From the NCBI GenBank assembly GCA_028335825.1, contig JAIOKI010000013.1:310001-374000 (forward strand): a stretch of DNA of 64,000 nucleotides, written 5' to 3'. Every line of letters starts with the position of its first letter. Within the stretch, counting starts at the first letter, position 1. This stretch comes from Nosema muscidifuracis. Taxonomy: Eukaryota > Microsporidia > Nosematidae. The notes beneath the pieces are model-generated. The model did no database searches. It was not told the origin of the DNA and was given only the letters and a program-made list of their open reading frames with translations. Positions 12,683-24,179 of this stretch are shown in pieces. Position numbers and translations under genes: made by a program.

Positions 12683-13618
12683 CCTACATAAACAATTAAA
12701 TCTTTATATTTTTATTTATGGTATTTATAGGTTCGTAATTTTATTTATCTGAGCAATAATAACATTTCACTTTGGCATGTTCTGTTTGTTGTTCTTCTAT
12801 TTAGTAAATTATTCATCCATTATTTTTGTTAAATTCTAGTTTTAAATTTTTCACAATTTAATAAATTTCTATACAACACTATTTCAAACAAATAAAAATA
12901 CAATACTGCATAATATCTCAGTTATAGTTTCTCTTCTTAAATTCTAAACCACATCTTTTTCTATTAGGCTATTTTCATCATATTTATTTTCTAATCTTTT
13001 AATATACTGACTCCTAGACTTATCTCCATACCTTCATAGATATTCAAAATCATGCTTAATGCAATATTAATTACTATTTTTTGAGTTTATCTCATGATTT
13101 TGGTAGTTTCTCGTCAAATATATGAAACCAATTCTTTATCGAAGAGATATTTCTAATATAATTATTATTTTTTAAGTCCTGTTTCTTAAATTCTTATTAG
13201 CATTTCATTATGAATATTTCTCTTTTTCTTTCATTTTTTTTCTAAAGATGATATTAAAGACTTTTCCTAAATTATTATTTCTAAAGTTCTTAGATTTTCA
13301 GCTATAAGATATCTGATTTCAAATATATTATTAACTTCGATGCATTATTCAAAGGCAAAGGCATTTATAGCAAGCTTTGAAACACCTTCGGGGTTTCTCT
13401 TCTTTTATGTATAAAATATATTTTTAACATATATCATTTCGTATTTACAATATAACTCCAATAAATAAAGCTAATCGTAAATGATTAATTTTTCTTATCT
13501 TTCATACCTCTAAGTATTAAATTAAGTTTCATTTTTGAAAGTAAATATCTTTCCAATGAGAATGTGGTGGTGCATCACACATTTTTATCATAATAATTTG
13601 CTTATAAATTTATATCTG
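12683..13618. other. AT-rich stretch, possibly decayed coding on the minus strand
   Basis: The minus strand holds fragments with a coding-like composition at about 12,950-13,400, but no motif identifies them. No repeat or RNA signal was seen. Confidence 0.35.
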
Positions 13619-16600
13619 TGTGGTGAACCAACATTTTATGTTGATAATAAATATAATGACATACATTATGTCTCGAGAAAATAAATAAAACTTCGATTTT
13701 ATAAGTATAATACGAAAAAAAAACTTTTAGATAATCTCAAAAGTGTCAACATAGAAGACTGGTTTCAAAAGCTAGAATACGTCTCGTTGTGATATGCTTG
13801 ATCCGAAAACAATTAAGATTTAATACAATAGATTTGATAAACGACGTAATAGAAGACAGCCTTTAACTTATCGAAATGTCTGACGAAAACTAGCGCTACT
13901 TACTATTTTCAATGTAACTAAAGCACGACAAATATAATTTCATAGTTCAAATAGAATTGGCAAGTTATCGTATTTTTATCAAATAACTCTATAACAAAAT
14001 AAATGCGGGGCTTGGTGTTTAATATTATCTTATAGAATGTTACGATAACCAAAATAAGAGAATATCGCAAGATCTATTATGGTATGAATAGGTAGGAATA
14101 TCAAGAATATTCTTATAAAAAAGGTCTTTAAGAAGCACAAGATATATTAGAAGAATTAAAGATAAATAAATCCAACAAAATATAAGTGAACCTGAAGGTT
14201 AAGAAATAAGAAAAATAAGCAAATGGGTATACGAATGAAACTAATAAGACCTCAAAAAAAAAATTAGTAAGAATTTTCAAGCTCTTTCTTAATGTACAAA
14301 CAATTTAATTCTCTAAGATTGTATAGACTGATGTAATCATTCTAAAATATGGGTATACAGTAAATGTAGGCTCGGGTTCCAAACACAACTTTATCTTGAA
14401 AGAATATGCTAAACTGTTACATTTTTTATTCAAAGATGACAAAGAAATAATCTGCACAAATAAAACAGTAGAATTCAACATAAGTACCTAAAATGGCTTA
14501 CAGTAGTCTAATGTAAAACTCTACTTATACTAAAGCTTTTAACGAACATAATATTAGTAAATTTATTTGATTTTCAGACTAAGATGGTAATTGACTACTC
14601 AAAGAAAAATAATTTGAAACTGAACAGGGCTGGAATTAAAAAAAATTACTGAAGTACCAATAAGAACTCGAAAATTTATTTTAAGAAAAACTATACTTTA
14701 TTAAAACAGAATTCCTAAATAAATAAATTAAATCATATCTTAAAGTACAAATCTAGGAGAAATAGAAACAGATAAATATTTCGTAATATAAAAAACTTAC
14801 ATTATGAAATTCTATAAACATAACCAACAGAAACTAAAGAATAGATACAGAGGATTTAATAAAATGAAATTATATAGGAAAGTAACTAAAGTTACTTCGG
14901 TCCGATATTTATCATTAAAAAATGGAAAATAATTTTAGTAGTAGATTATAAAGACGAAATACATATAATCCATTAAATGATACAATTTCCCAGAGCTCTG
15001 AATAAAATCTGTACTAACTAGGTAGATCTTTCAAATAGTTTTTTTCAATTAAGATTAGATAATTAATATAAATAATTTTTGATATTCAATATACTAGGAA
15101 GAATATTCAAATGCACAGATTTGCTTTTGGATTAAATAGGATTCAAATTGTTTTGTCATGATAGAAATACTTTAAGATATAGAAAACGTTTCAATATACA
15201 TGACAATATTATATTTTCAGTAAAAGACATCTATGAACATGAAAAAATCACATGAGGTATTAAGAAGACTAAGAAAGTATAATGTAAAGATTAACTTTAA
15301 AAATCAGAGTTTATAACAGATCAGATGGATATTATAGATAATAGAGTCTTCAAAGGTACTCAACAAAGTTTAGAACCATACAGAAATCGATGGTAAAGAG
15401 TAAACGAAATATTCAAAAAATTATAAGTATACTAAACTGGGATAGAAATTTTATACCAAACATAAGTCCAGAAATTATAGAGATCATATAAAAAATAAAG
15501 AAGAAATAAAAATTACAGAATTAAATATTATCTGACGACTGTATAAATATAATACCGTGAAACTACATTGAAATTTATACAGACAACATAATTCTACTAT
15601 TCAAAACAAAATAGCGATAGAATAAGAATATGGAAATTATTGTCTCAATACAATAGAAGGTAAAGAGAATGAAATCACAGATTACCTGATCCGGTTTATA
15701 TTTAGACACGGAAGAATTCAAGAAGTTCAAACTGGAATCATGTAAATTAAAAGAAATGAAATAAGAATTTATAAACCCAATAGATCAATATGCAAAAGAT
15801 AGGTAAAAACAAGCGAAACTACAAATAAGATTCAAAATAACTGAAAAGAGGCAAAAAACAAAGAATAATGATCACAGAAGAAGTAAAAAGAAAGTTAATC
15901 AATTTCATTTCGAAGTGTTTAGTTATTCAGATATGCAAGTGACTTATCATAATATAAAAAATTCTATAGTTGCAAATATGTGAAAAAAAGCGATCAAGAA
16001 AGTTATCGAAGATTGTGATATGTTCTAAAAGAATATAAAAAACTCTAAAATAATAATAAACTGCTTAATAAAAGTAAAAAACGCATTTAAAAATTGTATG
16101 GATTAAATTGAAGAATACTTTCTTACAGCAACTGAAATATTTACGAGGTACAATTGAGTCTATTATCTAACATAATCTCATGAACTTTCATGTCTAGAAG
16201 AATGAACGAAAAAACAATTATTACTTAATAACACATAACGAAAGAAATTATAAGCAAAAAGTACAATGAATATCTAAGATAAAATAGTATTATTCTAGGT
16301 GATACCTTCAAAGTATAGCCAACCCTCAAACAAAATGATAGCAAAGACTATTAGAATGTTCAATAATGAAAAAATAGTGAAAAGAATACATACAAAACTA
16401 GATATAAATTACAAAATATTAATACTACATTTATCATTTAAGAACTTGCATGGATATAATTTTTTAACTCCCGATGAAAAATAAATAAGTAGATTAAGGT
16501 AATAAATAGACAAAACGGCTAAATAAAATAGGATTAATATAATATAAATGATTAAGTATTTAGAAATAAATTTGATGTAACAAAATAAAGAAAATCAGGA

Positions 16601-16755
16601 GAAGAAACGATAGAATGGTTTGGAGATGATAGATGAATTTATAAACATGATTCAAATAAAATGAAAGGGGAAATGTGATAAACCAACATTTTATATCAAT
16701 AAGCAATTTAATGACATAAATAAATTACAGAGATTTGATAAATAAAATGTTTATT
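13619..16755 (+). mobile_element. Old Ty3/gypsy LTR retrotransposon with both terminal repeats
   Basis: Two diverged terminal repeats of about 75 bp share TGTGNTNAACCAACATTTTAT and an ATAAATAAAA end. They lie at about 13619-13693 and 16674-16750. A purine-rich tract (GAAAGGGGAAA) stands directly before the right one, as expected of a polypurine tract. Between them, in order, are gag-like (NIEDWFQKLEYVS near 13.75 kb), RT-like (around 14.9-15.3 kb), RNase H-like and integrase-like stretches (15.4-16.5 kb). The body is broken many times. With repeats this diverged it is an ancient insertion. Confidence 0.7.
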
Positions 16756-17680
16756 TCTGAAAATTAAACCATGATATTCAATCTCATTTCTACAAAATGC
16801 ATTTATCACCGAAATACATGATTAAATATTTTTTTTATCCAAATTAAATAATATTTAAAAATAACACTTCAAAATGAGCACGTATAATTTATTAAATTCA
16901 CTTTACGAGAGCTTATTATATCCATAATATTTACGCAATAAAACATACTTCTACGGAGAATGTGCTAATATAATATGAAATCCTTGATTCAGATATAAAA
17001 CAATATTTCTTCCATAAGCCTGTTGACTACGTTCAATTTATAATACTCGATAATATTATTGTTAAATATTTTGATATAATTCTTTTTATTCTTTCCTTTT
17101 ATAAAAATTATTTAATATTTTTCGGAGGAATTAATTTAACATTAGTCTTAACGAAAACATACAAGAAAAATTAGCATAAAAATATTCGTGAAAAGCTTCA
17201 CAGTTTCATTCTTTGAAATACTATTTGCTTACTTCTATAGTCTGGAACTGAATGTGCGACATACAACAAATAATACATTTTAAAAATGTTTATGAGACTG
17301 ACAATATGGTCAATTTTCAAACAGAGTTTTCAGAATTATAAACTTATAAAAAATTATCAAATAATATTTAAGTCAAACAACAATTATTCAAAACAAATCA
17401 CAAATCTACATAAAACGAAATATCAACTTTTTTTTTCGTTTTTATCTCAATCAGTATAAATTTCAAATTCTGCAAAGAGATACTATTCTTTAATTCAAAT
17501 ATAAAGAACCAAATGGTATTTAATAAAAACTAACTTGAAAATTTACTAGGTGACAAATAATTGAATTTTTTAATATTTAATTATTTTATTTTTTACCCCT
17601 AAAAAATTACCAGTGAAAACAGGACCAAACGGTCACTTTTTACACTGAGAAAAACTATTTGACAGAATTTAGATCCATGA
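16756..17680. other. AT-rich spacer, nothing recognised
   Basis: No gene, RNA or repeat is supportable here. Confidence 0.5.
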
Positions 17681-17685
17681 TGTAT

Positions 17686-18419
17686 CTAAATTTTTAGCAG
17701 TTTTTCAAAACAATCTGCCACTCTCCAAACAGCTTCATATCTTACTAAGAGAATCGTTTTCCCACTGACATCTTTTATGTAAGGAATATCTGACTTCTTA
17801 ACACCCAATACCTTAGCCCAGACAGCTAAATTTTTATGGCCTTCTCCTGATGGCAGACCTTCCATTATAACCAGCCGATACTTATTTTCGGCCGGGTTCT
17901 TCCCCTCAAACATGATCTTGAGGAATTCTTCTCTTGACAGCTTATCTGTCCATTCTTCTCCAGTATTCTTCATTAATGGCTTATTATCTTTATTGCTTTT
18001 CATTTTTGAGGCAATAAAATTTTTTATTTCCACTTTTTTACAAGCTGAATCTTTTCTAAGTCTTTTTAAGAGATTTTTGTTTGTGTGATACCACACTTCC
18101 CTTAGTGGTTTTACTGGGAACTTTTACAACATCCTTTGGCTTGCCAACCTTAAGATAATTTTTATTTGTGAAGCGTTTCGACTTCTCTCTTTTGTTGAGT
18201 ACAACATTTTTCTTAGTCTCCTGCAAGTTATTCAACTTAGAAATTTGTTTCTCTTCTATTGTTTCCACAAAGGACTTTACAGACTCAATTAAGATGTCAG
18301 TCGCTTCATGGATTAATTCCATAGGTTCTTGGAGGCTTTCTTTTGTGGTAACATCTAGATATATACTATTTTTTATGGAGTGTTTCAGCTCCTTTTTTTT
18401 TACATCCTCAGATGGTAAA
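17686..18419 (-). pseudogene. ORF1 fragment of an older APE-type LINE
   Basis: On the minus strand the C-terminal about 90 codons (EEWTDKLSREEFLKIMFEG... to the stop near 17,686) align with residues about 395-487 of ORF1 in the LINE at 43.7-49.4 kb (KNWAKELSKEALIKLIKEG...). They share G-K/N-P/S-x-N-K/S-x-R-x-x-x-x-x-G and a W-A-x-x-L core. The upstream part is lysine-rich, like ORF1 of the other copy. There is one frame change near 18,060-18,096. The 5' side is cut at about 18,420 by the 3' tail of the next LINE, so this is a remnant from a related but diverged subfamily. ORF1 proteins of such LINEs bind the element RNA. Confidence 0.65.
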
Positions 18420-18806
18420 AAAAATAAAATCAGTATAGAAGAAAAACCACCCGGCCACCAAAATCTCCACTGAGAAAACAAACATCAATAGTGCGCTTTA
18501 CACGCCAGCATACTTTTACGGCCTCGCTTATAGGAGAAAATGTCGTTCCCTTAGGACTACTTAAAGTCATAGCCATGAAGGCTATAACCTGTCAAGAGAC
18601 AGGTAGGAATGTATCGCCTGGCTCAATACACCAATTAAGAACACAACTCAGTCCAGCGAAAGTAATACAGCATACAGTATCATGCCCGACCTCTCCTAGG
18701 TCTAAAAATAAAAATCTTTCTGTTAATAAATTAACACATTTTCTTTCATTACTGAATTATCTTGTACTTTGATTAAATTCTTTGAGTCTATTATGAAATA
18801 TAATAG

Positions 18807-18861
18807 TGTTGGAATAAAACATGGGTTTATTTATTACCAAAATTATTTATACATTCCTACA
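18807..18861 (-). repeat. 55-bp LTR (3' LTR of the Ty3/gypsy element)
   Basis: On the element strand it starts TGTAGGAATG and ends TTCCAACA (TG...CA). It is identical to the copy at 22368-22422 and lies directly after the purine tract AAAGGAGGGTAG. Confidence 0.95.
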
Positions 18862-21800
18862 CTACCCTCCTTTAAAAGTTTAACATGGTTTCTGTTAGCA
18901 GTAACCATTCTCCCATCTTCTAATACAATTTTATAAGAGTTAAACATTTTTTCCACGACAGATCCTTTATCTTGCCACTTGGGCTCCAATTTTCCTCTTT
19001 GTTGCAATATTAATTTGTACCAAACTTTATCTCCAATAGCTATTTGTTCCTCTTTGTTTAGATCCCTATCTTTTTGTGTGTCATATTCGAGCCGATATCT
19101 CTTCAGATTATCCTTTGCTATGTTTAAAAAATGTTCCTTGTCATTCGTAATTTTGATCCTTTCTTGCTTATCCATATAATTCAGGCACTGTCCCCGAATT
19201 AATTCCATTGGTGCACAACCGATTGCTCTATGATACGAGTGCATGTATGCAATGTTTGTCTTCTTTACGCATTTAGCCCAATCATACTTTCCAAATTCTG
19301 ATACTTTCCTTAATTTCCCTACTAGTGTTTTATTAAACCTCTCAACCAACCCCGTCGTGCTGGGCTTATATGGAGAACCAAACTTCCATACAAATCCCTT
19401 CTCCTTCGCATATTCTTCACACATTTGATTTTTAAATTCTTTTCCGTTATCAGTGAGAATGACTTTAGGTATACCATATTTCTCCACTATGTGTGTGTCC
19501 ACTAGCTGCACAATAGTCTCCATATCCTTCGTATAAACTGGAATAGCCTTTGCAACCTTTGAGAAGTGATCAACCATCGTGACTAAAAACTTAAATCCGT
19601 CCTCACTGGTACGGAATGGGCCTACTAAATTATTTCCCAAATATCGCCTAACTTCTTAGCTATAATTGGTACGATATCTCTAAACTTGGCTTGCGGACTT
19701 TCTTTTTGACAAACTAGACATTTATCTAAATAATCTGCAATGTCTCTATTCATATCCTTCCAATAGTATTTTGAATTCAAACTATACTTCATATTCTGCT
19801 TAGATCCATGGCCTAACCAATCATGGTAAAATATTATCAATTCGTACCCTCTACTTCTGCTAACTGTTTTCGCGCCATCTACCTTGGCAACCCTCATTAC
19901 ATTAATCTCTTCTACTCCAAAATCTCTACTCAAATGATCACTATAATTTGATTCTCCTACAATATGCTCTATCTCAAGTCATATTCTTGAAGCAGTAACG
20001 ACCATCTAGCTAATCTTGCCTTGACATTCCTGGACTTAAATAGATATTTTAGAGCTTGATGATCAGTTCTTAACGTAAATTTCCCTAATAGAAGATAATC
20101 TCTAAAATGCTGAAATGCCTTTATAACAGCTAATAACTCTTGTTCCGTCGTGGAATAGTTCCTTTCCGCTGCATTATGCAAAGAGCTGTAAAATGCTACA
20201 GTTCTCTCTTGCCCATCAATCACTTGAGCCAACACCGCTCCACATCCTTCATTGGATGCATCCGTCGTCAAAATGAACTTATCTCTCATGTTCGGAATTG
20301 TCAGTAACGTTACCTTGCTGACTGCCCTTTTCAGATCCTCCACTGCTTTTACAAATTGTTTGTTCTCCCCCGCGTTCTTCCAGAACTTTACTTCCTCCTC
20401 CGATTTTAGCCTAATTATCTTATATAATGGATTGACTATTGTATGGCTATCTTTTATAAACTTCGAACAATAATTATATAATCCTAGCAGGGACTGAAGC
20501 TTTCTCTTATTTTTTGGAACTGGTAAATCAATAATACTCTTAATCCTTCCATCATCTACCTTTACTCCATGCTCTGAAATTACATGGCCTAATATTTTAA
20601 GTTCTTTCTTTCCAAATTCACATTTCGATATGTTCAGCTTTAACCCCGCCGATTTAAGTTTTTCCAATACCTCATCTACATGTTTCTTATGATCTTCCCT
20701 CGTCTTACTATAAATCAGAATGTCATCCATGTAAACCACTACAAATTTAAATAAATAATCCCTTAAAATGTTATTCATAGCCCTTTGAAATGTTGCAGGC
20801 CCGTTTACTAATCCAAAAGGCATTTTTGTAAACTCAAAAAGACCTTCCCGGCATGCAAATGCAGTTTTCTCAATATCTTGCGGGCACATATCAATTTGAT
20901 GATATCCCGACTCTGCATCCAATTTCGTAAAATAAACTGAACCCTCTAGTGCATCAATAAATTCGTCAACTCTAGGCATTGGATATGCGTCTTTCACTGT
21001 TACATCATTCAATCTTCTGTAATCAATACATAATCTACTTCCCCCATCATGCTTGGGTACTACAATCACTGGGCTCCTCCACGAACTTTCACTCGGTCTA
21101 ATAATTCCCTGTTCTAAATATTTCTTTACAATTTTCGAGGCTTCCTCTTCTTTCTTTCCTCCGAGTTTATATAATTGGGCCATAATAGGCTTACTTTCTC
21201 CAGTATCAATCTTGTGATATCCAATAGCATTTCCCTTGTTAATCTGCCCTGATTCAATCAACACACTTCCATTATTAAAACTCAGTCTCAGTTTATATTT
21301 ATTTAGTAGAGTGGACCCTATTATGCACGGCATGCTTATGTCCCTGGTAACAATAAACTCATCTTCAAACACATATCCATCCAGCTTTATTTTCACAACT
21401 GTTGTTCCTAACGAACTAATTTCTGATCTATTGGCAGCCCTTAGCTTTAATGAATTTCTTTTAATTACCGTTCCTGTTGGTAAACACTCCGGTCTGATTA
21501 AATTGACCTCTGCACCCGAGTCTATAAGAGTATTAAATTTTTCCTCTAAACCGAAAATCGAAGCTATTTTAACATTAGCCCTTTCTTTACTTTGATTTTC
21601 ATTCCAATAGTTAAAAATAAATTTATTCAAATTTTCCTCTTCCCAGTCCTTTTTTTCATTCTGTTGGTTATTCACCTGAATATCCACTTCATTCACACGT
21701 CTCGACTTATTAAATTTATTTCGAAAGGAATTATACTTGCATTGAGCTACTATATGACCCTCACGATTGCAGATAAAACATCTTTTCTTTGAATATACAT

Positions 21801-22367
21801 TCCCTTTCAGCTTTTGGCGGTCAGTTCTCACCACATAAATTTCTAACGCTGCACACTGCGTAGTTATCGTCTGCTTCGGCTGACAGTCTACAATATTTAT
21901 ATTCCTTAACGCATTGTATATATAGTACCACGTCAATCCATCCCTATTATTGATCAGGACAATATTAGCTAAGTTGTTTGGAAGTCCGTTCAGTACAAAA
22001 GCTACCAACACCTGATCTGGCACGTTTCCTTTCCGTGCCAAAGCTGCCATCTTGTCCAAATAGTTCGGAATTGAACCTCCTGAATATTTCAATGCAGCCA
22101 ACTTTTCCAAATTAGTCTTGAGTACCATGCTACTCACAAACCTCTCTCTGAATCGCTCCAGCAATTCATTAAACTCTACCCTCACTGGTTGAGCCATAAT
22201 CCAATCTCTAGCCTCTTCTCTCAGAGACATTTTAAACATCAATAACAGTTTTCCCTCATTGTATTCATTCATCCTTCCCATCTCTAACAAGTCTTCTAAA
22301 AACTGTTGCGGGTCATCCTTTTCTTCATTTCTGAAAATGAAAAAATTTTTATCGTTCATCGCCAAAT

Positions 22368-22422
22368 TGTTGGAATAAAACATGGGTTTATTTATTACCA
22401 AAATTATTTATACATTCCTACA
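22368..22422 (-). repeat. 55-bp LTR (5' LTR of the Ty3/gypsy element)
   Basis: This copy is identical to the one at 18807-18861. Three bases inside it, on the element strand, lies TGGCGATGAACG, which begins with the TGG expected of a tRNA primer-binding site. The coding frame is already open inside the LTR, so the element has essentially no leader. Confidence 0.9.
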
Positions 22423-23775
22423 AATAGCTCTAGATATAACCATCCTATCTAAGAATTCTATGATGCAACAGAGCTCTTTAATTTTATCTGGATTATTTCT
22501 TAGTCCGTCCTTATTACCAAGAATTAATTTTACTTTATCCTGGTTAGTTGTTCTAGAACACTTCAATATCGGAAAATTCTCTTCAAAAGAGAACCTGATC
22601 TCACTTAAGAGGGGGCACTCAATCAGAAAGTGTTCTATATTTTCTTGATGTCCATCACATAGAAAGCATTTGTTCCTATAACTCACAGGAATTCTTCCGG
22701 AACAAGCTAATGAGGATGACCACTTAACTAGATTGCATCTTAATCTAGTGTATGTTCTAATCTTTCGATTGTTTACTTTCTGCATAACATATTTGATCTG
22801 TGAATCTCTTATGTTATACTGGCTTGCTATTGATGTAGCTACAGAAGTATTCAGAGTCCTTCTACTTCGTAATACATCAATGATCTTAGCGGTGACAATT
22901 CTATTATCACTTGTTTCGTAGTCATGACCGACAAATCTTTTTAACCATCTTTGTGTTCTCGAACACCAAGTAGTTTTTCTTTCCTTCGGATTAATTGAAA
23001 TTATATCCGAAATAATAGTTTTATTGTGTTTCCACTTATTGTATGCTCTATATCTACTAAGAGCTGCCTGTATATGAATTCGTTCTATTATGAACTCATC
23101 CATTATTCTATCTAGAGGAACTAATACTCTCTTGAATATCAGTCTCAGTGATTTTCTTAAGATCCTATTGATCTTACCTGCTCTTGTACTAGACATTCTC
23201 CAAAGTTCACTACCATACATTAATGCAGGTACAAGTACACATTTTACTAAGATGGCCTTGAATGTAAGGTTGATGCTATGATTTAACAATTTTGGCATCA
23301 AGGCATCTAAAGCTTTCTTGCCACGTGCAGCTGCATCTCTGACTAAATGTTCTTCTAGGGTGTTTCTCTTTATGAGAACTCCTAGATATCTATATTCTGT
23401 GACCTCTTCAATGTCACCAAAGTCTGTATGGAGAGAATACAGACTTCTATTTTCTTGAATACCAGTATGGGCTGACCATACTAATACTCCACTCTTTCTG
23501 CAGTTGATCTTCATTCTGTTATCAACTGCCCATTTAGAAATTTTATCGATCTTTGCTTCAAGATCATTGACGTCATTTCCAAAGACAACTATGTCATCAG
23601 CAAACATAAGTCCTGGAATCTTTGTATTTGATTTAGGAATCAATACTCCTTCTATGCCATCAAAAATGTCATTAATAAACAGATTGAACAACATTGGAGA
23701 ACAAGGACATCCTTGTCTCACTCCCTTTCTGTAGCTATAGCCACTAGATGTATCACCAGCAATTTTAACTCGCAT
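22423..23775 (-). pseudogene. LINE reverse transcriptase C-terminal half (truncated copy)
   Basis: About 450 codons are open from MRVKIAGDTSSG (23,775) to the LTR insertion site. They include the RT boxes GVRQGCPCSPMLF and GLMFADDIVVFG, the thumb region, and the C-terminal finger CFLCDG...HFLIEC. Compared with the longer copy, the endonuclease and the first RT blocks are missing because of 5' truncation. The reading frame here is continuous across the box where the longer copy has a one-base deletion. The last codons of the natural ORF lie on the far side of the LTR element, before 18,760. Confidence 0.85.
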
Positions 23776-23784
23776 GGTAATGTA

Positions 23785-23880
23785 ATAATAAATACCTTTA
23801 ATAATTTAAAATACTCAAACATTATCAAAGCAACGAGCATAAGTTCCAGCGTAGTTTAAAACCATGGCTTTCAGGAATGC
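23785..23880 (-). repeat. Unclassified dispersed repeat, copy 1
   Basis: This is a repeat of about 95 bp with landmarks, read on the minus strand, CTGAAAGCCATGGTT, CTACGCTGG, ATGCTCGTTGCTTT, AATGTTTGAGTATTTT and ATTATTAAAGGTATTTATT. Diverged copies lie at 36780-36875 (minus) and 49608-49690 (plus). This one directly abuts the truncated 5' end of the LINE. It may be a solo LTR or another short element; no coding potential is seen. Confidence 0.65.
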
Positions 23881-24179
23881 CATGTATATATTTATCAAAA
23901 TATATAGCTTTGATTATTGAGGAAGATAATATTATAACAATATTTTATATAGATTTTTTCTGTAGCACAAATATCAGGTTGCTAATTCCACCTGTTTAAA
24001 TGTTAAATTTGAAAATTAAAAAAATATCTTCTATATGTTAAAAACAGAGACCTAAAATATATTAGATTGCTTCTATGTTTTTATTTAATTATAAAATTAC
24101 ATATTCTAAAGCAGGCTAAACCTAGGTTTCAGTATTATTATGAATACAATATTTAAGCAACAATAATCTATTTATACTT

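Larger units (their letters stand above)
18802..22427 (-). mobile_element. Young Ty3/gypsy LTR retrotransposon, nearly whole
   Basis: The element is 3,616 bp long (18807-22422) with identical 55-bp LTRs and a 5-bp target duplication AATAG (18802-18806 and 22423-22427). Parts in element order are: gag with a CCHC knuckle (CFICNREGHIVAQC, about 21.75 kb), retropepsin (LIDSGAEVNLI, about 21.5 kb), reverse transcriptase (VYMDDILIYS, about 20.73 kb), RNase H (TTDASNEGCGAVLAQ, about 20.26 kb), integrase zinc domain (about 19.7-19.85 kb) and integrase core (TDNGKEF, about 19.45 kb). A purine tract (AAAGGAGGG) borders the 3' LTR. The pol order RT-RH-IN is that of Ty3/gypsy. It looks almost whole, with about two interruptions of the frame. 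The identical LTRs make it a recent insertion. There is no envelope gene. Confidence 0.95.
18420..23780 (-). mobile_element. 5'-truncated APE-type LINE, interrupted by an LTR element
   Basis: This copy runs on the minus strand from about 23,780 (5' truncation just before ATGCGAG) to about 18,420. It matches the second half of the LINE at 43.7-49.45 kb almost base for base: RT from the RQGCPCSP box through FADDIVVF, the C-terminal cysteine-histidine finger, and the structured 3' tail ending ...CTATACTGATTTTATTTTT. It is split by the Ty3/gypsy insertion at 18807-22422. Without that insertion it is about 1.75 kb long. Few amino-acid differences separate the two copies (for example DGIEG/EGIEG and GHQEN/GPQEN), so it inserted recently. 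No clear target duplication was found. Confidence 0.9.

Noticed and set aside
18056-18481. Open frame beginning MFSQWRFWWPGG that looks like a membrane or secreted protein
   Set aside because: Its first residues are the LINE 3' tail read through into an older LINE ORF1 fragment. It is an accidental fusion.
18491-18772. 93-codon open frame, found again in the LINE at 49,097-49,378 on the opposite strand
   Set aside because: It is antisense to the structured LINE 3' tail in both copies. Its conservation follows from the tail itself, and there is no start box.
19979-22401. An envelope or other extra gene in the young LTR element
   Set aside because: After the integrase there is only the purine tract and the LTR, so the element has the plain Ty3/gypsy content.
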